Shown piece after piece: positions 1 through 7,415 of a stretch of DNA of 18,831 nucleotides (its first letter is position 1; each line of letters starts with the position of its first letter). The notes beneath the pieces are model-generated. The model did no database searches and was not told the DNA's origin. It worked only from the letters and a program-made list of their open reading frames with translations. The position numbers and the translations under genes are program-made. The DNA is from Proteiniphilum sp. UBA5267 (GTDB taxonomy: Bacteria; Bacteroidota; Bacteroidia; Bacteroidales; Dysgonomonadaceae), in NCBI GenBank assembly GCA_002411515.1, contig DHTF01000083.1, positions 1 to 18,831 of the forward strand, given 5' to 3'.

Positions 1-372
1 TTTATCTCTGAAGTCGCTCCCCCAGGCTTCTCTAGCAGCCTGCAGCAGATTGAGCGTCCCGATCACGTTGGTCCTGGCGAAGGAAAAGGGGTCGGTGATT
101 GAACGGTCCACATGGCTCTCTGCAGCCAGGTGGATTACGCTGTCTATCTTCAGTGAGTTGAATATGCCCTTCATGGCATCGTAATCACAGATATCTGCCT
201 TCACAAACCGGTAATTGGGTTTTCCTTCCAGATCCTTCAGATTGGCCAAATTGCCGGCATAAGTCAGCTTATCAAGATTGATAATCTCGTCTTCTGGGTA
301 TTTATTTACAAATAGCCGCACTACGTGCGAGCCGATAAAACCTGCACCTCCTGTAATTAATATATGTCGCAT
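1..372 (-). CDS. rfbB: dTDP-glucose 4,6-dehydratase, N-terminal part (cut by window edge)
   Basis: This enzyme converts dTDP-glucose to dTDP-4-keto-6-deoxyglucose, the second step of the dTDP-L-rhamnose pathway, in the cytoplasm. Reading leftward from the ATG at 372, 124 codons are open to the edge. The N-terminus begins MRHILITGGAGFIGSH, the glycine-rich NAD-binding loop of extended short-chain dehydrogenases (residues 8-14). It is followed by the family blocks LDKLTYAGN (33-41) and HLAAESHVDRSI (81-92). The family is usually about 350-380 residues, so roughly a third is visible; the catalytic Thr and YxxxK lie outside. The start overlaps the end of rfbC by 16 bp, which points to translational coupling in an rfbA-rfbC-rfbB operon. 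The identification is firm from these motifs and neighbours; UDP-glucose epimerases share the fold but not the LTYAGN and HVDRSI blocks. Confidence 0.95.
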   Translation of the reverse strand, partial: MRHILITGGAGFIGSHVVRLFVNKYPEDEIINLDKLTYAGNLANLKDLEGKPNYRFVKADICDYDAMKGIFNSLKIDSVIHLAAESHVDRSITDPFSFARTNVIGTLNLLQAAREAWGSDFRDK

Positions 373-896
373 AAAAAAGGATTATTATTGTCTTTATTTG
401 ATAAAATGATATCACTTGGGGAAAGCTGCCAGTCGATGTGAAGCGCGGGATCGTTCCAACGTATCGCACCCTCGTGCGTGGGAGTATAGTAGTTATCGCA
501 TTTATACTGAAAGATCGCTTCGTCGCTCAACACCACATATCCGTGGGCAAAACCACGGGGTATAAAAAGTTGGGTTTTGTTTTCTTCTGACAGTTCTACC
601 GCAAGGTGACTTCCAAATGTGGGTGAATCTTTCCGGATATCCACAGCTACATCGAGCACGCGTCCCTTAACCACCCGCACCAGCTTCGCCTGAGCAAAGG
701 GAGGCTTTTGAAAATGAAGTCCCCGTAGCACACCATATCGTGATCTGCTTTCGTTATCTTGCACAAAAACTGTGTTACCCACCTTCTCCTCGAAAGCTTT
801 CAAAGAAAATGTTTCAAAAAAATAGCCTCGTTCATCCTCGAAAACGCGGGGTTGAATCATCAGCAACCCTGCAATCGCTGTTTGAATTACTTCCAT
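357..896 (-). CDS. rfbC: dTDP-4-dehydrorhamnose 3,5-epimerase
   Basis: RmlC-type epimerase that inverts C3 and C5 of dTDP-4-keto-6-deoxyglucose before the final reduction to dTDP-rhamnose; a cytoplasmic cupin dimer in known members. The 179 residues match the usual family size of about 180. Visible family blocks are FFETF (26-30), QDNESRSRYGVLRGLHFQ (46-63), which carries the catalytic histidine H61, VKGRVLDVAVDIR (76-88), IPRGFAHGY (112-120) and the tyrosine-rich YKCDNYY (131-137), where the catalytic acid is expected. The DPALHIDW segment near 149-156 is also typical. The gene lies 73 bp after rfbA and overlaps rfbB by 16 bp. Its last ten or so residues (asparagine-rich, ending CDIY) are not diagnostic. 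No rfbD reductase follows directly, unlike many rfb clusters. Confidence 0.95.
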   Translation of the reverse strand: MEVIQTAIAGLLMIQPRVFEDERGYFFETFSLKAFEEKVGNTVFVQDNESRSRYGVLRGLHFQKPPFAQAKLVRVVKGRVLDVAVDIRKDSPTFGSHLAVELSEENKTQLFIPRGFAHGYVVLSDEAIFQYKCDNYYTPTHEGAIRWNDPALHIDWQLSPSDIILSNKDNNNPFLCDIY

Positions 897-969
897 ATGC
901 TGTTGTCACTCTTTCCTGTACTTTTCAGTACCCATTTACTCTTTCTGGTTTAAACGGCTTCCTGTCATC

Positions 970-1857
970 CTAAAAATGGCTATCTGATTCAATCAATCTC
1001 AACAGATACGCACCATACTGATTATTTTTCATCGGCAAGGCTATTCTCCTGATATCTTCTACGGTGATCCATCCGTTGTGCCAGGCTATCTCCTCAAGAC
1101 ATGAAATTTTGAGCCCTTGTCGTTTTTCCAGCACTTCAATGAATGTGGAAGCTTCCGAAAGCGAATCATGCGTGCCAGTATCCAGCCAGGCAAAGCCCCT
1201 TCCAAATCGTTGTATCTGCAGTTTCCCTTCTCGCAGGAATGTTTGGTTCACCGAAGTAATCTCCAATTCTCCCCGTGCAGATGGCTTAATCTTTTTTGCG
1301 ATCTCCACCACCTTATTGGGATAAAAGTACAATCCTGTCACCGCCCAATTCGATTTTGGCGCCACAGGCTTTTCTTCAATACCCAGGACCTGTCCCGATT
1401 CATCGAATTCAGCCACGCCATAGCGTTCAGGGTCGTTCACATAATATCCGAATACGGTTGCCAACTCTTTATTTTCTGCATCTTCAACCGCTTTTTTCAG
1501 CATAGCCGGAAAGCCGTTTCCATAAAAGATGTTGTCTCCCAACACAAGACAAGCAGCCTCTTTCCCGATAAAACCTTCCCCTATGATGAAAGCCTGCGCA
1601 AGTCCATCGGGCGAGGGTTGTTCAGCGTAGGAGAATTGTACACCATAGTCCGCTCCATCACCCAGTAGCCGCCTAAAGCCAGGCAGGTCATCCGGCGTTG
1701 AGATAATGAGGATATCCCTGATACCTGCAAGCATCAGTGCTGAAATAGGGTAATAAACCATTGGCTTATCAAAGACGGGGAGCATTTGTTTGGAGACTCC
1801 CTTGGTAATTGGATACAATCTTGTTCCGGAGCCACCTGCAAGTACGATTCCTTTCAT
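970..1857 (-). CDS. rfbA: glucose-1-phosphate thymidylyltransferase
   Basis: Nucleotidyltransferase that joins dTTP and glucose-1-phosphate to give dTDP-glucose, the entry step of dTDP-sugar synthesis for surface polysaccharide. The 295 residues are the normal RmlA length. Motifs visible are the nucleotide-binding signature GGSGTRLYP (8-16) followed by [15 protein letters not shown] (29-37), LGDNIFYG with metal-binding D108, EEKP (161-164), and the [10 protein letters not shown] block with D226 as a second metal ligand. It is the first rfb gene in transcription order and lies 95 bp after trmD. I found no clear Bacteroidetes-type promoter in that gap, so it may be read from the trmD promoter, or from one I cannot recognise. 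The ATG at 1857 starts directly before the conserved beta strand and fits the family. Confidence 0.97.
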   Translation of the reverse strand: MKGIVLAGGSGTRLYPITKGVSKQMLPVFDKPMVYYPISALMLAGIRDILIISTPDDLPGFRRLLGDGADYGVQFSYAEQPSPDGLAQAFIIGEGFIGKEAACLVLGDNIFYGNGFPAMLKKAVEDAENKELATVFGYYVNDPERYGVAEFDESGQVLGIEEKPVAPKSNWAVTGLYFYPNKVVEIAKKIKPSARGELEITSVNQTFLREGKLQIQRFGRGFAWLDTGTHDSLSEASTFIEVLEKRQGLKISCLEEIAWHNGWITVEDIRRIALPMKNNQYGAYLLRLIESDSHF

Positions 1858-1952
1858 AATTAAATCATTTTATGTTCGTGGGCTGACGAAGTTATTTATT
1901 TGCTGTGCTCATCTGGTTGCACATTGTATGTGATTCACTGCACGCGTGATTT

Positions 1953-2627
1953 TTACCGCATCAGATCGGGGCGGAGACGTTTTGTACGTTCCACCGCCTG
2001 CTCGTACCGCCATTCCGCTATCTTCCTTTCATGACCCGAAAGAAGCACCTCCGGCACCTTCCAGCCCTTGTATTCTGCCGGACGGGTATACACAGGCGGT
2101 GCAAGCAATCCGTCCTGAAACGAGTCGGAGAGTGCCGATTGTTCATCACCAATGGCACCGGGAATTACCCTGACCACGGCGTCGGCAATCATGGCGGCGA
2201 CCAGTTCCCCCCCGGTGAGGACAAAATCACCAATAGAGATCTCCCGGGTAATCAGATGTTCTCTCACCCGGTAATCAATTCCTTTATAGTGTCCGCAAAG
2301 GATGATGATATGCTGTTTCAGGGAAAGCTCATTGGCAACACTTTGGGTGAACTGCTCACCGTCGGGCGAAGTAAAAATCACTTCATCGTAATGGCGTTGC
2401 GACTTCAGATAAGAAATGACACGGTCAATCGGCTCAATTTGCATCACCATGCCTGCTTCCCCTCCAAAGGGATAATCATCAATTCTTTTGTGTTTGTCGA
2501 ACGTATAATCACGCAGGTTGTGCAGGCCAAATTCCACCAGTCCCTTCTCCTGTGCCCGTTTCAAAATACTCGTATGGAGGGCACCCTCGATCATCTCGGG
2601 TAATACTGTAATAATATCAATTCTCAT
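1953..2627 (-). CDS. trmD: tRNA (guanosine(37)-N1)-methyltransferase
   Basis: SPOUT-family enzyme that methylates N1 of G37 next to the anticodon of tRNAs reading CNN-type codons, which prevents +1 frameshifting. At 224 residues it is slightly shorter than the E. coli enzyme. Knot and SAM-binding blocks are visible: [13 protein letters not shown] (50-62), [11 protein letters not shown] (111-121) and [10 protein letters not shown] (132-141). D168 in SDSF aligns with the E. coli catalytic Asp. It is followed by [20 protein letters not shown] (180-199), which has SGHERKI where many members have SGNHxxI. It is separated from the rpsP-rimM-rplS genes found beside it in many bacteria. A strong promoter match lies about 75 bp upstream, just past the stop codon of the barrel gene, so trmD probably starts a transcript that may continue into rfbA, rfbC and rfbB. 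Confidence 0.97.
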   Translation of the reverse strand: MRIDIITVLPEMIEGALHTSILKRAQEKGLVEFGLHNLRDYTFDKHKRIDDYPFGGEAGMVMQIEPIDRVISYLKSQRHYDEVIFTSPDGEQFTQSVANELSLKQHIIILCGHYKGIDYRVREHLITREISIGDFVLTGGELVAAMIADAVVRVIPGAIGDEQSALSDSFQDGLLAPPVYTRPAEYKGWKVPEVLLSGHERKIAEWRYEQAVERTKRLRPDLMR

Positions 2628-2701
2628 CCTTCGTAACTCTCGGCTTCATTTTTCAGATTAAACCCCATATGATTGCGTTTCCTTTCCATCTCTATTCTCT
2701 C

Positions 2702-2732
2702 CAAAAATAGCAGAAAAAAACATGAACTCAAA
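2702..2732 (-). promoter_or_regulatory. Bacteroidetes-type promoter upstream of trmD
   Basis: On the minus strand the -33 element TTTG (2729-2732) is followed by 19 bp and the -7 element TATTTTTG (2702-2709). Both elements and the spacing match the TTTG / TAnnTTTG consensus of the Bacteroidetes primary sigma factor. The promoter ends 2 bp from the stop codon of the outer-membrane barrel gene and predicts a trmD leader of about 70 nt. The match is seen in the sequence; activity is inferred. Confidence 0.7.
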
Positions 2733-2733
2733 A

Positions 2734-5190
2734 TCATTTTGCAGCCGGGGTGGAGGTACTTTCCTGTGTATTGCTCTCACCCTGCATCACATCTTCGTTG
2801 CTGATGCTGCGCTGCACCCTCTTCATGGAAGTTTTCAAATCGCCAAACCGGTATGTAACGCTCAACCTGAAATTTCGCACAGGGTTCATAAATTCATTCT
2901 TCTGGGTAAAGCCGACACCCGTAGTGGTTGAGGTAGATGCCATGAACCTGGAAAAAAGATTCTGGACATTAAATGACAAATCCAGTTTTTTATTCAGGAG
3001 GCTTTTCTGCAAGCTGAATGAATAAAAGTAGAATGCCGACTGTTCGGTCTGTAACTGCACACGGTTCATGAATAAACCGCCATTGGCGCCCACTCTGAAA
3101 TCTTTGGGAAAGGTGAAGGTAAGCCCACCAAACGCACGTCCGGAAAAACCGTTGTTGCGTAATGCACTGTCTTCCGTGCTTTGGATATCGGTGTAATTGA
3201 TGCCTCCGTTGAGGTAGGTGCGGATCATCTGAGTAGGTGTCCAGCTCACATAGATGTTGGCACCGAAAGTCTGGTTGCGCCCGATATTGGCATAGGTATT
3301 ATGAGTCACGCCATCCTTCACAAAGCTGTAACCGGTCACTGCATTTCTGGCGTACGCATAGCTCAGCGTGGCATTGTAGTTCAACTTTTGTGAGAAAGAG
3401 CCGTAGTTGATGTTGAAGTTGTGTTGCTGTTCTGCATCAAGATAACGGTTACCATAACTGATATTGTTGGGATCCACATCGTTGACATAAGGATTGAGGT
3501 ACCATATTCCGGGACGGGAAATACGCATATTGTAGCCCCCACGCAACGTACGTGTCATTCCCAACTGATAGGAGAGTGTCACAGAGGGAACCAGATCGAA
3601 GAAATCTGTTCGCACCACGGTATTCGAGTCAGTGCTCATAAAGTGCACCTCCTGCTTTGTATTTTCACCACGCAGTCCCAGCTTCATCCCTACTTTACCC
3701 GCTTTATAACTGTATCCGGCATAACCAGAGGTGATGTTCTGGGTGTGATCGAGGTCGTTTTTTCGTTCCGTATCTGGTTTCCAAGTGTTGTCAGTCACAT
3801 CGAAAAAGGTGTGGTCGGCCCTGCTTGAGTTATCCCTGAAAATATACTTCAATCCCGCTTCCAGACTATGCTTTTCATTCAGCGGATTCACATAATCAAC
3901 CTGACCGGTATGCTCTCTTCCACCTGCATCATTGGCACTTTTGTTCCGATAACCGTCGGGATAATAAAATGACCCGGTCACCTCATCGTATGCACTTTCG
4001 TATTCGCTGTCGTTTGGGTTACTCTCGAAGCGGTAGGAGGCAGTGAGCATCTCTCCCTTCTTTTTGAAACTACGCTGGTAGTCGGCAGAAAGGTTCATTC
4101 CTCCAAACTGGCTTATACTCTCACTGCGTGTATTGTAAGAATATGGGCGGGCCCCCACAGAGCGAGCTTCCTGAAGGTTGAGCGACGTAAATTCTCCCCC
4201 GAAATGAGAAGCCGAAAGGTTGAAGAGATTCAGTGTGTCGGGTTCATAACTCATGGATCCATTGAGAAAAAGGCCACCACCATCACTTTTGTTGGTACCA
4301 TCAAGGGTAAGCGTATTAATCGGGTTGGGAGCCGTGTCTTCACGTCGGAAGTTGGATTCTGACTCTGGTCGGGCATGATGAAAGTATCCTGCGTTACCGG
4401 TAAAACCAAACTTCCCATATTTTGTAGCCAGGTAAGCGTTGCCGCCATACCCCCCAAAGTCATCGGCATTGGCTCCCACTGAACCAGAATAACCATCATC
4501 GGCCCGTTTGTCTGTCACAATGTTGATAATGCCGCCTATTCCTTCAGCATCGTATTTTGCTCCGGGATCGGTGATCACCTCCACATCCTTCACACTGTTC
4601 GCTGGCATGCTTTTCAGTACCTGTGACGGATTACCGGAAATCATATTCGAAGGCTTTCCATTGAGGTAAATCTTAAAATTTGATGACCCTTTCAGCTGTA
4701 TTTCATCTTCACCATCCACGGTTATCAGTGGCACCTTCCGAAGCAGGTCGAGCACGTTGGAGGTGGATGACTCGGGGTCGTCTTTGGCGCTGTAGGTAAG
4801 TTTATCGATCTCCACTTTCACCAACGGCCGCTGGGCGGTGACCTTTACCTCGTCCAGTTCGGTAGCACCTTCGCTCATTGCGATAGATCCCAGTTCAAGC
4901 GGATTCACAGATTCCGTGGTCTCAATTTTTTTTGTCAGATCGTCCATGCCAACAAAATGAAAAAGAAAGATATACTTACCGGGTGACAACGTCGTAGAGA
5001 ATGTACCATCCTCGCGGGTGGCAAATTTTTTAATGTTATTCTCCGGAGAGGCTTCAAGCGAAACCGAAATCGTGGCAAATGGAAGCGGCTTTTGATCGGA
5101 TGCCGAAATCAGTTTGCCGCCCACTGTTACATTTTTAGCTGTCATACTGAGAGTTAACAACAAAAAGAACAAAATTGATGCTTGTTTCAT
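2734..5190 (-). CDS. TonB-dependent-receptor-like outer membrane beta-barrel protein
   Basis: An 818-residue outer-membrane protein of the Bacteroidetes type that pairs a carboxypeptidase-regulatory-like domain with a TonB plug and a large barrel. A signal peptide is clear (MKQASILFFLLLTLSMTA, about 1-18). Residues about 21-105 look like the regulatory domain (GGKLISASDQKPLPFATISV, then DGTFSTTLSPGKY). Residues about 115-228 form the plug, with LDLLRKVPLITVDGEDEIQL, IYLNGKPS and DPGAKYDAEGIGGIINIVT. The rest is rich in alternating aromatic beta strands and ends in a variable tail after VTYRFGD; the true barrel end is that strand, and about 40 polar residues follow, ending in an Ala-Ala-Lys tail. 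No SusD-like partner or TonB-box-dependent sensor is adjacent, so no ligand can be proposed. The gap upstream has no clear consensus promoter. Confidence 0.9.
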   Translation of the reverse strand: MKQASILFFLLLTLSMTAKNVTVGGKLISASDQKPLPFATISVSLEASPENNIKKFATREDGTFSTTLSPGKYIFLFHFVGMDDLTKKIETTESVNPLELGSIAMSEGATELDEVKVTAQRPLVKVEIDKLTYSAKDDPESSTSNVLDLLRKVPLITVDGEDEIQLKGSSNFKIYLNGKPSNMISGNPSQVLKSMPANSVKDVEVITDPGAKYDAEGIGGIINIVTDKRADDGYSGSVGANADDFGGYGGNAYLATKYGKFGFTGNAGYFHHARPESESNFRREDTAPNPINTLTLDGTNKSDGGGLFLNGSMSYEPDTLNLFNLSASHFGGEFTSLNLQEARSVGARPYSYNTRSESISQFGGMNLSADYQRSFKKKGEMLTASYRFESNPNDSEYESAYDEVTGSFYYPDGYRNKSANDAGGREHTGQVDYVNPLNEKHSLEAGLKYIFRDNSSRADHTFFDVTDNTWKPDTERKNDLDHTQNITSGYAGYSYKAGKVGMKLGLRGENTKQEVHFMSTDSNTVVRTDFFDLVPSVTLSYQLGMTRTLRGGYNMRISRPGIWYLNPYVNDVDPNNISYGNRYLDAEQQHNFNINYGSFSQKLNYNATLSYAYARNAVTGYSFVKDGVTHNTYANIGRNQTFGANIYVSWTPTQMIRTYLNGGINYTDIQSTEDSALRNNGFSGRAFGGLTFTFPKDFRVGANGGLFMNRVQLQTEQSAFYFYSFSLQKSLLNKKLDLSFNVQNLFSRFMASTSTTTGVGFTQKNEFMNPVRNFRLSVTYRFGDLKTSMKRVQRSISNEDVMQGESNTQESTSTPAAK

Positions 5191-5296
5191 TGAGGTTTTA
5201 AATAAAATATATGCATTGAAAAGTTAAAAGTAGAAATAAAAAATCGCTCGATGGAGAAAGAACCAAACGATTACATTTTTTTAACTGAAAAGGAAG

Positions 5297-5464
5297 TTAT
5301 TGGGTCTTCAAGCGCCCATTTTTTTTGAGCGCCTGATCCAGTATCCATTGTATTTGTCCATTTACACTGCGAAACTCATCGGCAGCCCATTTTTCAATGG
5401 CATCCATTGTCTCCGTGTCGAGCCGCAGCGCAAAATTTTTGGTTATCTTCTCTTTCTTCGCCAT
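5297..5464 (-). CDS. Small Arc-type ribbon-helix-helix DNA-binding protein
   Basis: A 55-residue ORF starting MAKKEKITKNFALRLDTE. It aligns well with phage P22 Arc repressor: the strand NFALRLD matches Arc FNLRW, FRSVNGQI matches GRSVNSEI, and the tail ALKKNGRLK matches SFKKEGRIG. In Arc the strand contacts DNA and RSVN begins the second helix of the dimer. The protein therefore very probably binds DNA as a ribbon-helix-helix dimer. It lies 12 bp after the two-helix membrane protein gene and is the last gene of the SPFH cassette, followed by 106 bp before the barrel gene. No toxin-like partner is visible, so antitoxin naming is not supported. A role as an autoregulator of its operon is inference. 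Confidence 0.85.
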   Translation of the reverse strand: MAKKEKITKNFALRLDTETMDAIEKWAADEFRSVNGQIQWILDQALKKNGRLKTQ

Positions 5465-5476
5465 GGTTGGTTCATT

Positions 5477-6013
5477 TCAGCTTGTTTTGCCAAGTTTAAT
5501 CAACACCCTGTTCAGTTCATCAGGTTGTTGTGTTCCGATCAATATCTTTTTACCGTTTTTCAATTCAATCTGTAATCCGGTTTTTCCGCCTATCGTGTAA
5601 GCGATGCTTCGGTTGAAATGCACTGTTTTACCTGTAAAGTGCCATCTTGACATCCGCATTCCCCGACCGCCATACTCACGAATAGGGTGATAATGTCTAA
5701 CGTAAATACGACTGATGTTGTTCCAGGCATAAAACTGATATCTGAAATGGTAGGGTGAATACCTGAAAAAGACACCTTCGTTGTTGATATAGGTTAGAAG
5801 ATTTCCTGAAAGAATCAACGAAGAGATTAAAAACATAGCAGCAGCTGTAATGATAAGGCCTACATCGCTCATTGGGTTTTGCCCAACAGGCCGCCCAAAT
5901 CCGATTTGCACGATACAGCCAATGATAAAAAGAAGGTTTAAAACGGTCATCACCAGCCATGTCAACCACTTTTCTCGCTGCTTCTCGTAATAATATACAC
6001 CCACATTTCTCAT
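5477..6013 (-). CDS. Two-helix membrane protein with PH-like C-terminal region, function unknown
   Basis: This 178-residue protein has two hydrophobic helices, about 18-39 and 50-75, and then a cytosolic domain of about 100 residues. That domain has the pattern of bacterial PH-like membrane proteins: YINNEGVFFRYSPYHFRYQFYAWNNISRIYVRHY (76-108), then PIREYGGRGMRM (110-121) and a strand-rich end IGGKTGLQIELKNGKKILIGTQQPDEL (141-167). The EYGG-G-R motif followed by ILIGTQ is a feature I recognise from uncharacterised PH-like families, but I cannot name the exact family. It sits 23 bp after the SPFH gene and 12 bp before the Arc-like gene, so it is very probably cotranscribed with both. It may be a membrane partner of the SPFH oligomer; this is inference from order only. 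Confidence 0.8.
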   Translation of the reverse strand: MRNVGVYYYEKQREKWLTWLVMTVLNLLFIIGCIVQIGFGRPVGQNPMSDVGLIITAAAMFLISSLILSGNLLTYINNEGVFFRYSPYHFRYQFYAWNNISRIYVRHYHPIREYGGRGMRMSRWHFTGKTVHFNRSIAYTIGGKTGLQIELKNGKKILIGTQQPDELNRVLIKLGKTS

Positions 6014-6036
6014 GTGCTTACCTTTTTTATTACATC

Positions 6037-6975
6037 TTATTGATAAAGGGACCCTGTATTCAACACGGGCTGTGCCGACTCGTCGGCGCAGAGTACCACC
6101 AGCAGATTACTCACCATGGCCGCTTTCTTATCACTATCGAGGTCCACAATATTTTCGTCCTCGATCTTTTCAAGTGCCATTTTCACCATGGTCACAGCAC
6201 CCTCCACAATCTTTTCCCGCGCCGAGATGATTGCTTCGGCCTGCTGGCGTCGCAACATTACCGCAGCAATTTCCGGTGCATACGCCAGATAATTGATGCG
6301 TGCCTCCACAATTTCAATACCAGCCATATCGAGGCGGTCATTCAATTCAAGAAGCATATTCTCATTGATCTCTTCACCTCCGGAACGCAGTGTAATTTCC
6401 TGATCAGAAACGACATTGTTGTCATAGGCATATTGCCCTGCAACCTGCCGTAGAGCGGCATCACTCTGTACAGCCACAAAATTTTCAAAAGCACCCATCT
6501 GCTTACTTACCAGGTTTACCACAGATCCGGGAGCACCGGTTGCCGCAGCCATGGTTTGTGCGTCTATTTCAAACATCGCCTTGTAAGTATCCTTAAGTTT
6601 CCAGACCAATACCAGGCCTATCAACACAGGATTCCCCACTTTATCGTTCACCTTAATAGGCTCCACATTCAAGTTACGGGCGCGCATCGATAATTTTTTT
6701 CTGGTGATAAAAGGGTTAACCCAAAAGAATCCAGTCTCCTTGAGCACCCCTTTGTACTTACCGAAAAAAATCATCACAATCGCTTCATTCGGCTCCAGTT
6801 TAGTGAATCCAACCAACAAAATAATCAAAAAAACGATCAAGGCTGAGCCTGCCACAATCCCCCAAACTCCAAGGAAGAAAAGCCATACATCTACAGCGAG
6901 TAAGGCAAAAATCAGAAACAACATTGCAAAGCCATTGGCTTTAAAACCTTTAAAATTGAATTCTTTTGTCTCCAT
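6037..6975 (-). CDS. SPFH/Band 7 domain membrane protein
   Basis: Members of the SPFH (stomatin/prohibitin/flotillin/HflK) superfamily oligomerise on membranes and organise or scaffold other membrane proteins. I chose the ATG at 6975 (312 residues, METKEFNFKGFKANG); an upstream ATG at 7011 would add 12 polar residues that look unlike the family. Two hydrophobic helices lie at about 16-34 and 37-57. The SPFH core follows at about 58-250 (EPNEAIVMIFFGKYKGVLKETGFFWVNPF, then NPVLIGLVLVWKLKD). Its end has the typical GIEIVEARINYLAYAPEIAAVMLRRQQAEAIISARE stretch, then a short helical tail. It heads an operon with the PH-like and Arc-like genes and faces away from lysO across 174 bp. I see no NfeD protease-like partner nearby, which argues against the slipin/NfeD type. 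Confidence 0.9.
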   Translation of the reverse strand: METKEFNFKGFKANGFAMLFLIFALLAVDVWLFFLGVWGIVAGSALIVFLIILLVGFTKLEPNEAIVMIFFGKYKGVLKETGFFWVNPFITRKKLSMRARNLNVEPIKVNDKVGNPVLIGLVLVWKLKDTYKAMFEIDAQTMAAATGAPGSVVNLVSKQMGAFENFVAVQSDAALRQVAGQYAYDNNVVSDQEITLRSGGEEINENMLLELNDRLDMAGIEIVEARINYLAYAPEIAAVMLRRQQAEAIISAREKIVEGAVTMVKMALEKIEDENIVDLDSDKKAAMVSNLLVVLCADESAQPVLNTGSLYQ

Positions 6976-7107
6976 AAAGTAATATTCATTATGATATTGT
7001 TTTGATATCATAAATGTATTACATTTTTTTTAATCTGCAAAATATTTGCTGTTTTTTTTAATATTGTTTGGTTCTTCTGCAAATCAATCAGATCCTTTGT
7101 AATTAAA

Positions 7108-7139
7108 TTTTAAGGCATCCCATCTTTTGCCTATTTTTG
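7108..7139 (+). promoter_or_regulatory. Probable promoter of the split lysO operon
   Basis: A -7 element TATTTTTG (7132-7139) matches TAnnTTTG exactly. The -33 position carries TTTT (7108-7111) with a 20 bp spacer, one mismatch to TTTG. The start codon at 7150 is only 10 bp after the -7 box, so the transcript should have a leader of a few nucleotides. A second poly-A tract lies between the box and the start codon. Confidence 0.55.
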
Positions 7140-7149
7140 CAAAAAAAAC

Positions 7150-7410
7150 ATGATATATATCCTGCTCTGCCTCGCGGCAGGTATTGCGGTAGGCTATTTG
7201 GCAAGGAAACGCACCGCTGTAAAATATACCGGTTCATTGTTAAGCGTGACGATCATGCTTTTGCTCTTTTTCTTGGGTCTCTCTGTCGGCAGCAATGAAC
7301 AGGTAGTACAAAATTTTACGGCTATTGGTCTGGACGCATTCCTTATTACCGTTGGCGGTACATTGGGAAGTTTGTTCTGTGCAAAATGGGTACACAAGAA
7401 GTTTTTTTAA
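7150..7410 (+). CDS. lysO: Lysine exporter LysO, N-terminal part (separate gene)
   Basis: An 86-residue membrane protein that corresponds to the N-terminal module of the LysO (DUF340) lysine exporter, which in E. coli is one polypeptide of about 300 residues. Helices are visible at about 1-18 (MIYILLCLAAGIAVGYLARK, with the usual short first helix), 26-48 and 58-75. Typical features are LLLFFLGLSVGSNEQVVQNFTAIGLDAFLITVGGTLGSLFCAKWV. The stop codon at 7408-7410 lies 5 bp before the preferred start of the second part, in another frame. Separate genes for the two parts are, to my knowledge, common in Bacteroidetes, so this is more likely a natural split than a frameshift error. Both are needed for the full fold; the symbol is by homology. 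Confidence 0.85.
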   Translation: MIYILLCLAAGIAVGYLARKRTAVKYTGSLLSVTIMLLLFFLGLSVGSNEQVVQNFTAIGLDAFLITVGGTLGSLFCAKWVHKKFF

Positions 7411-7415
7411 GTCAG

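Noticed and set aside
1931..1956. CACGCGTG palindrome and nearby inverted repeat just downstream of trmD, followed by a T run on the plus strand.
   Set aside because: The T run is on the wrong strand for terminating trmD, and the stem is broken after four pairs; no plus-strand gene ends there.
4251..4499. Minus-strand ORF of 82 codons inside the TonB-linked barrel gene.
   Set aside because: It is a shadow frame of the barrel gene with no family resemblance; the long frame has signal peptide, plug and barrel.
5297..6013. Toxin-antitoxin pair made of the Arc-like protein and the preceding membrane protein.
   Set aside because: The membrane protein has a PH-like domain and two helices rather than a toxin fold, and the SPFH gene shares the operon; the Arc resemblance alone is not enough.
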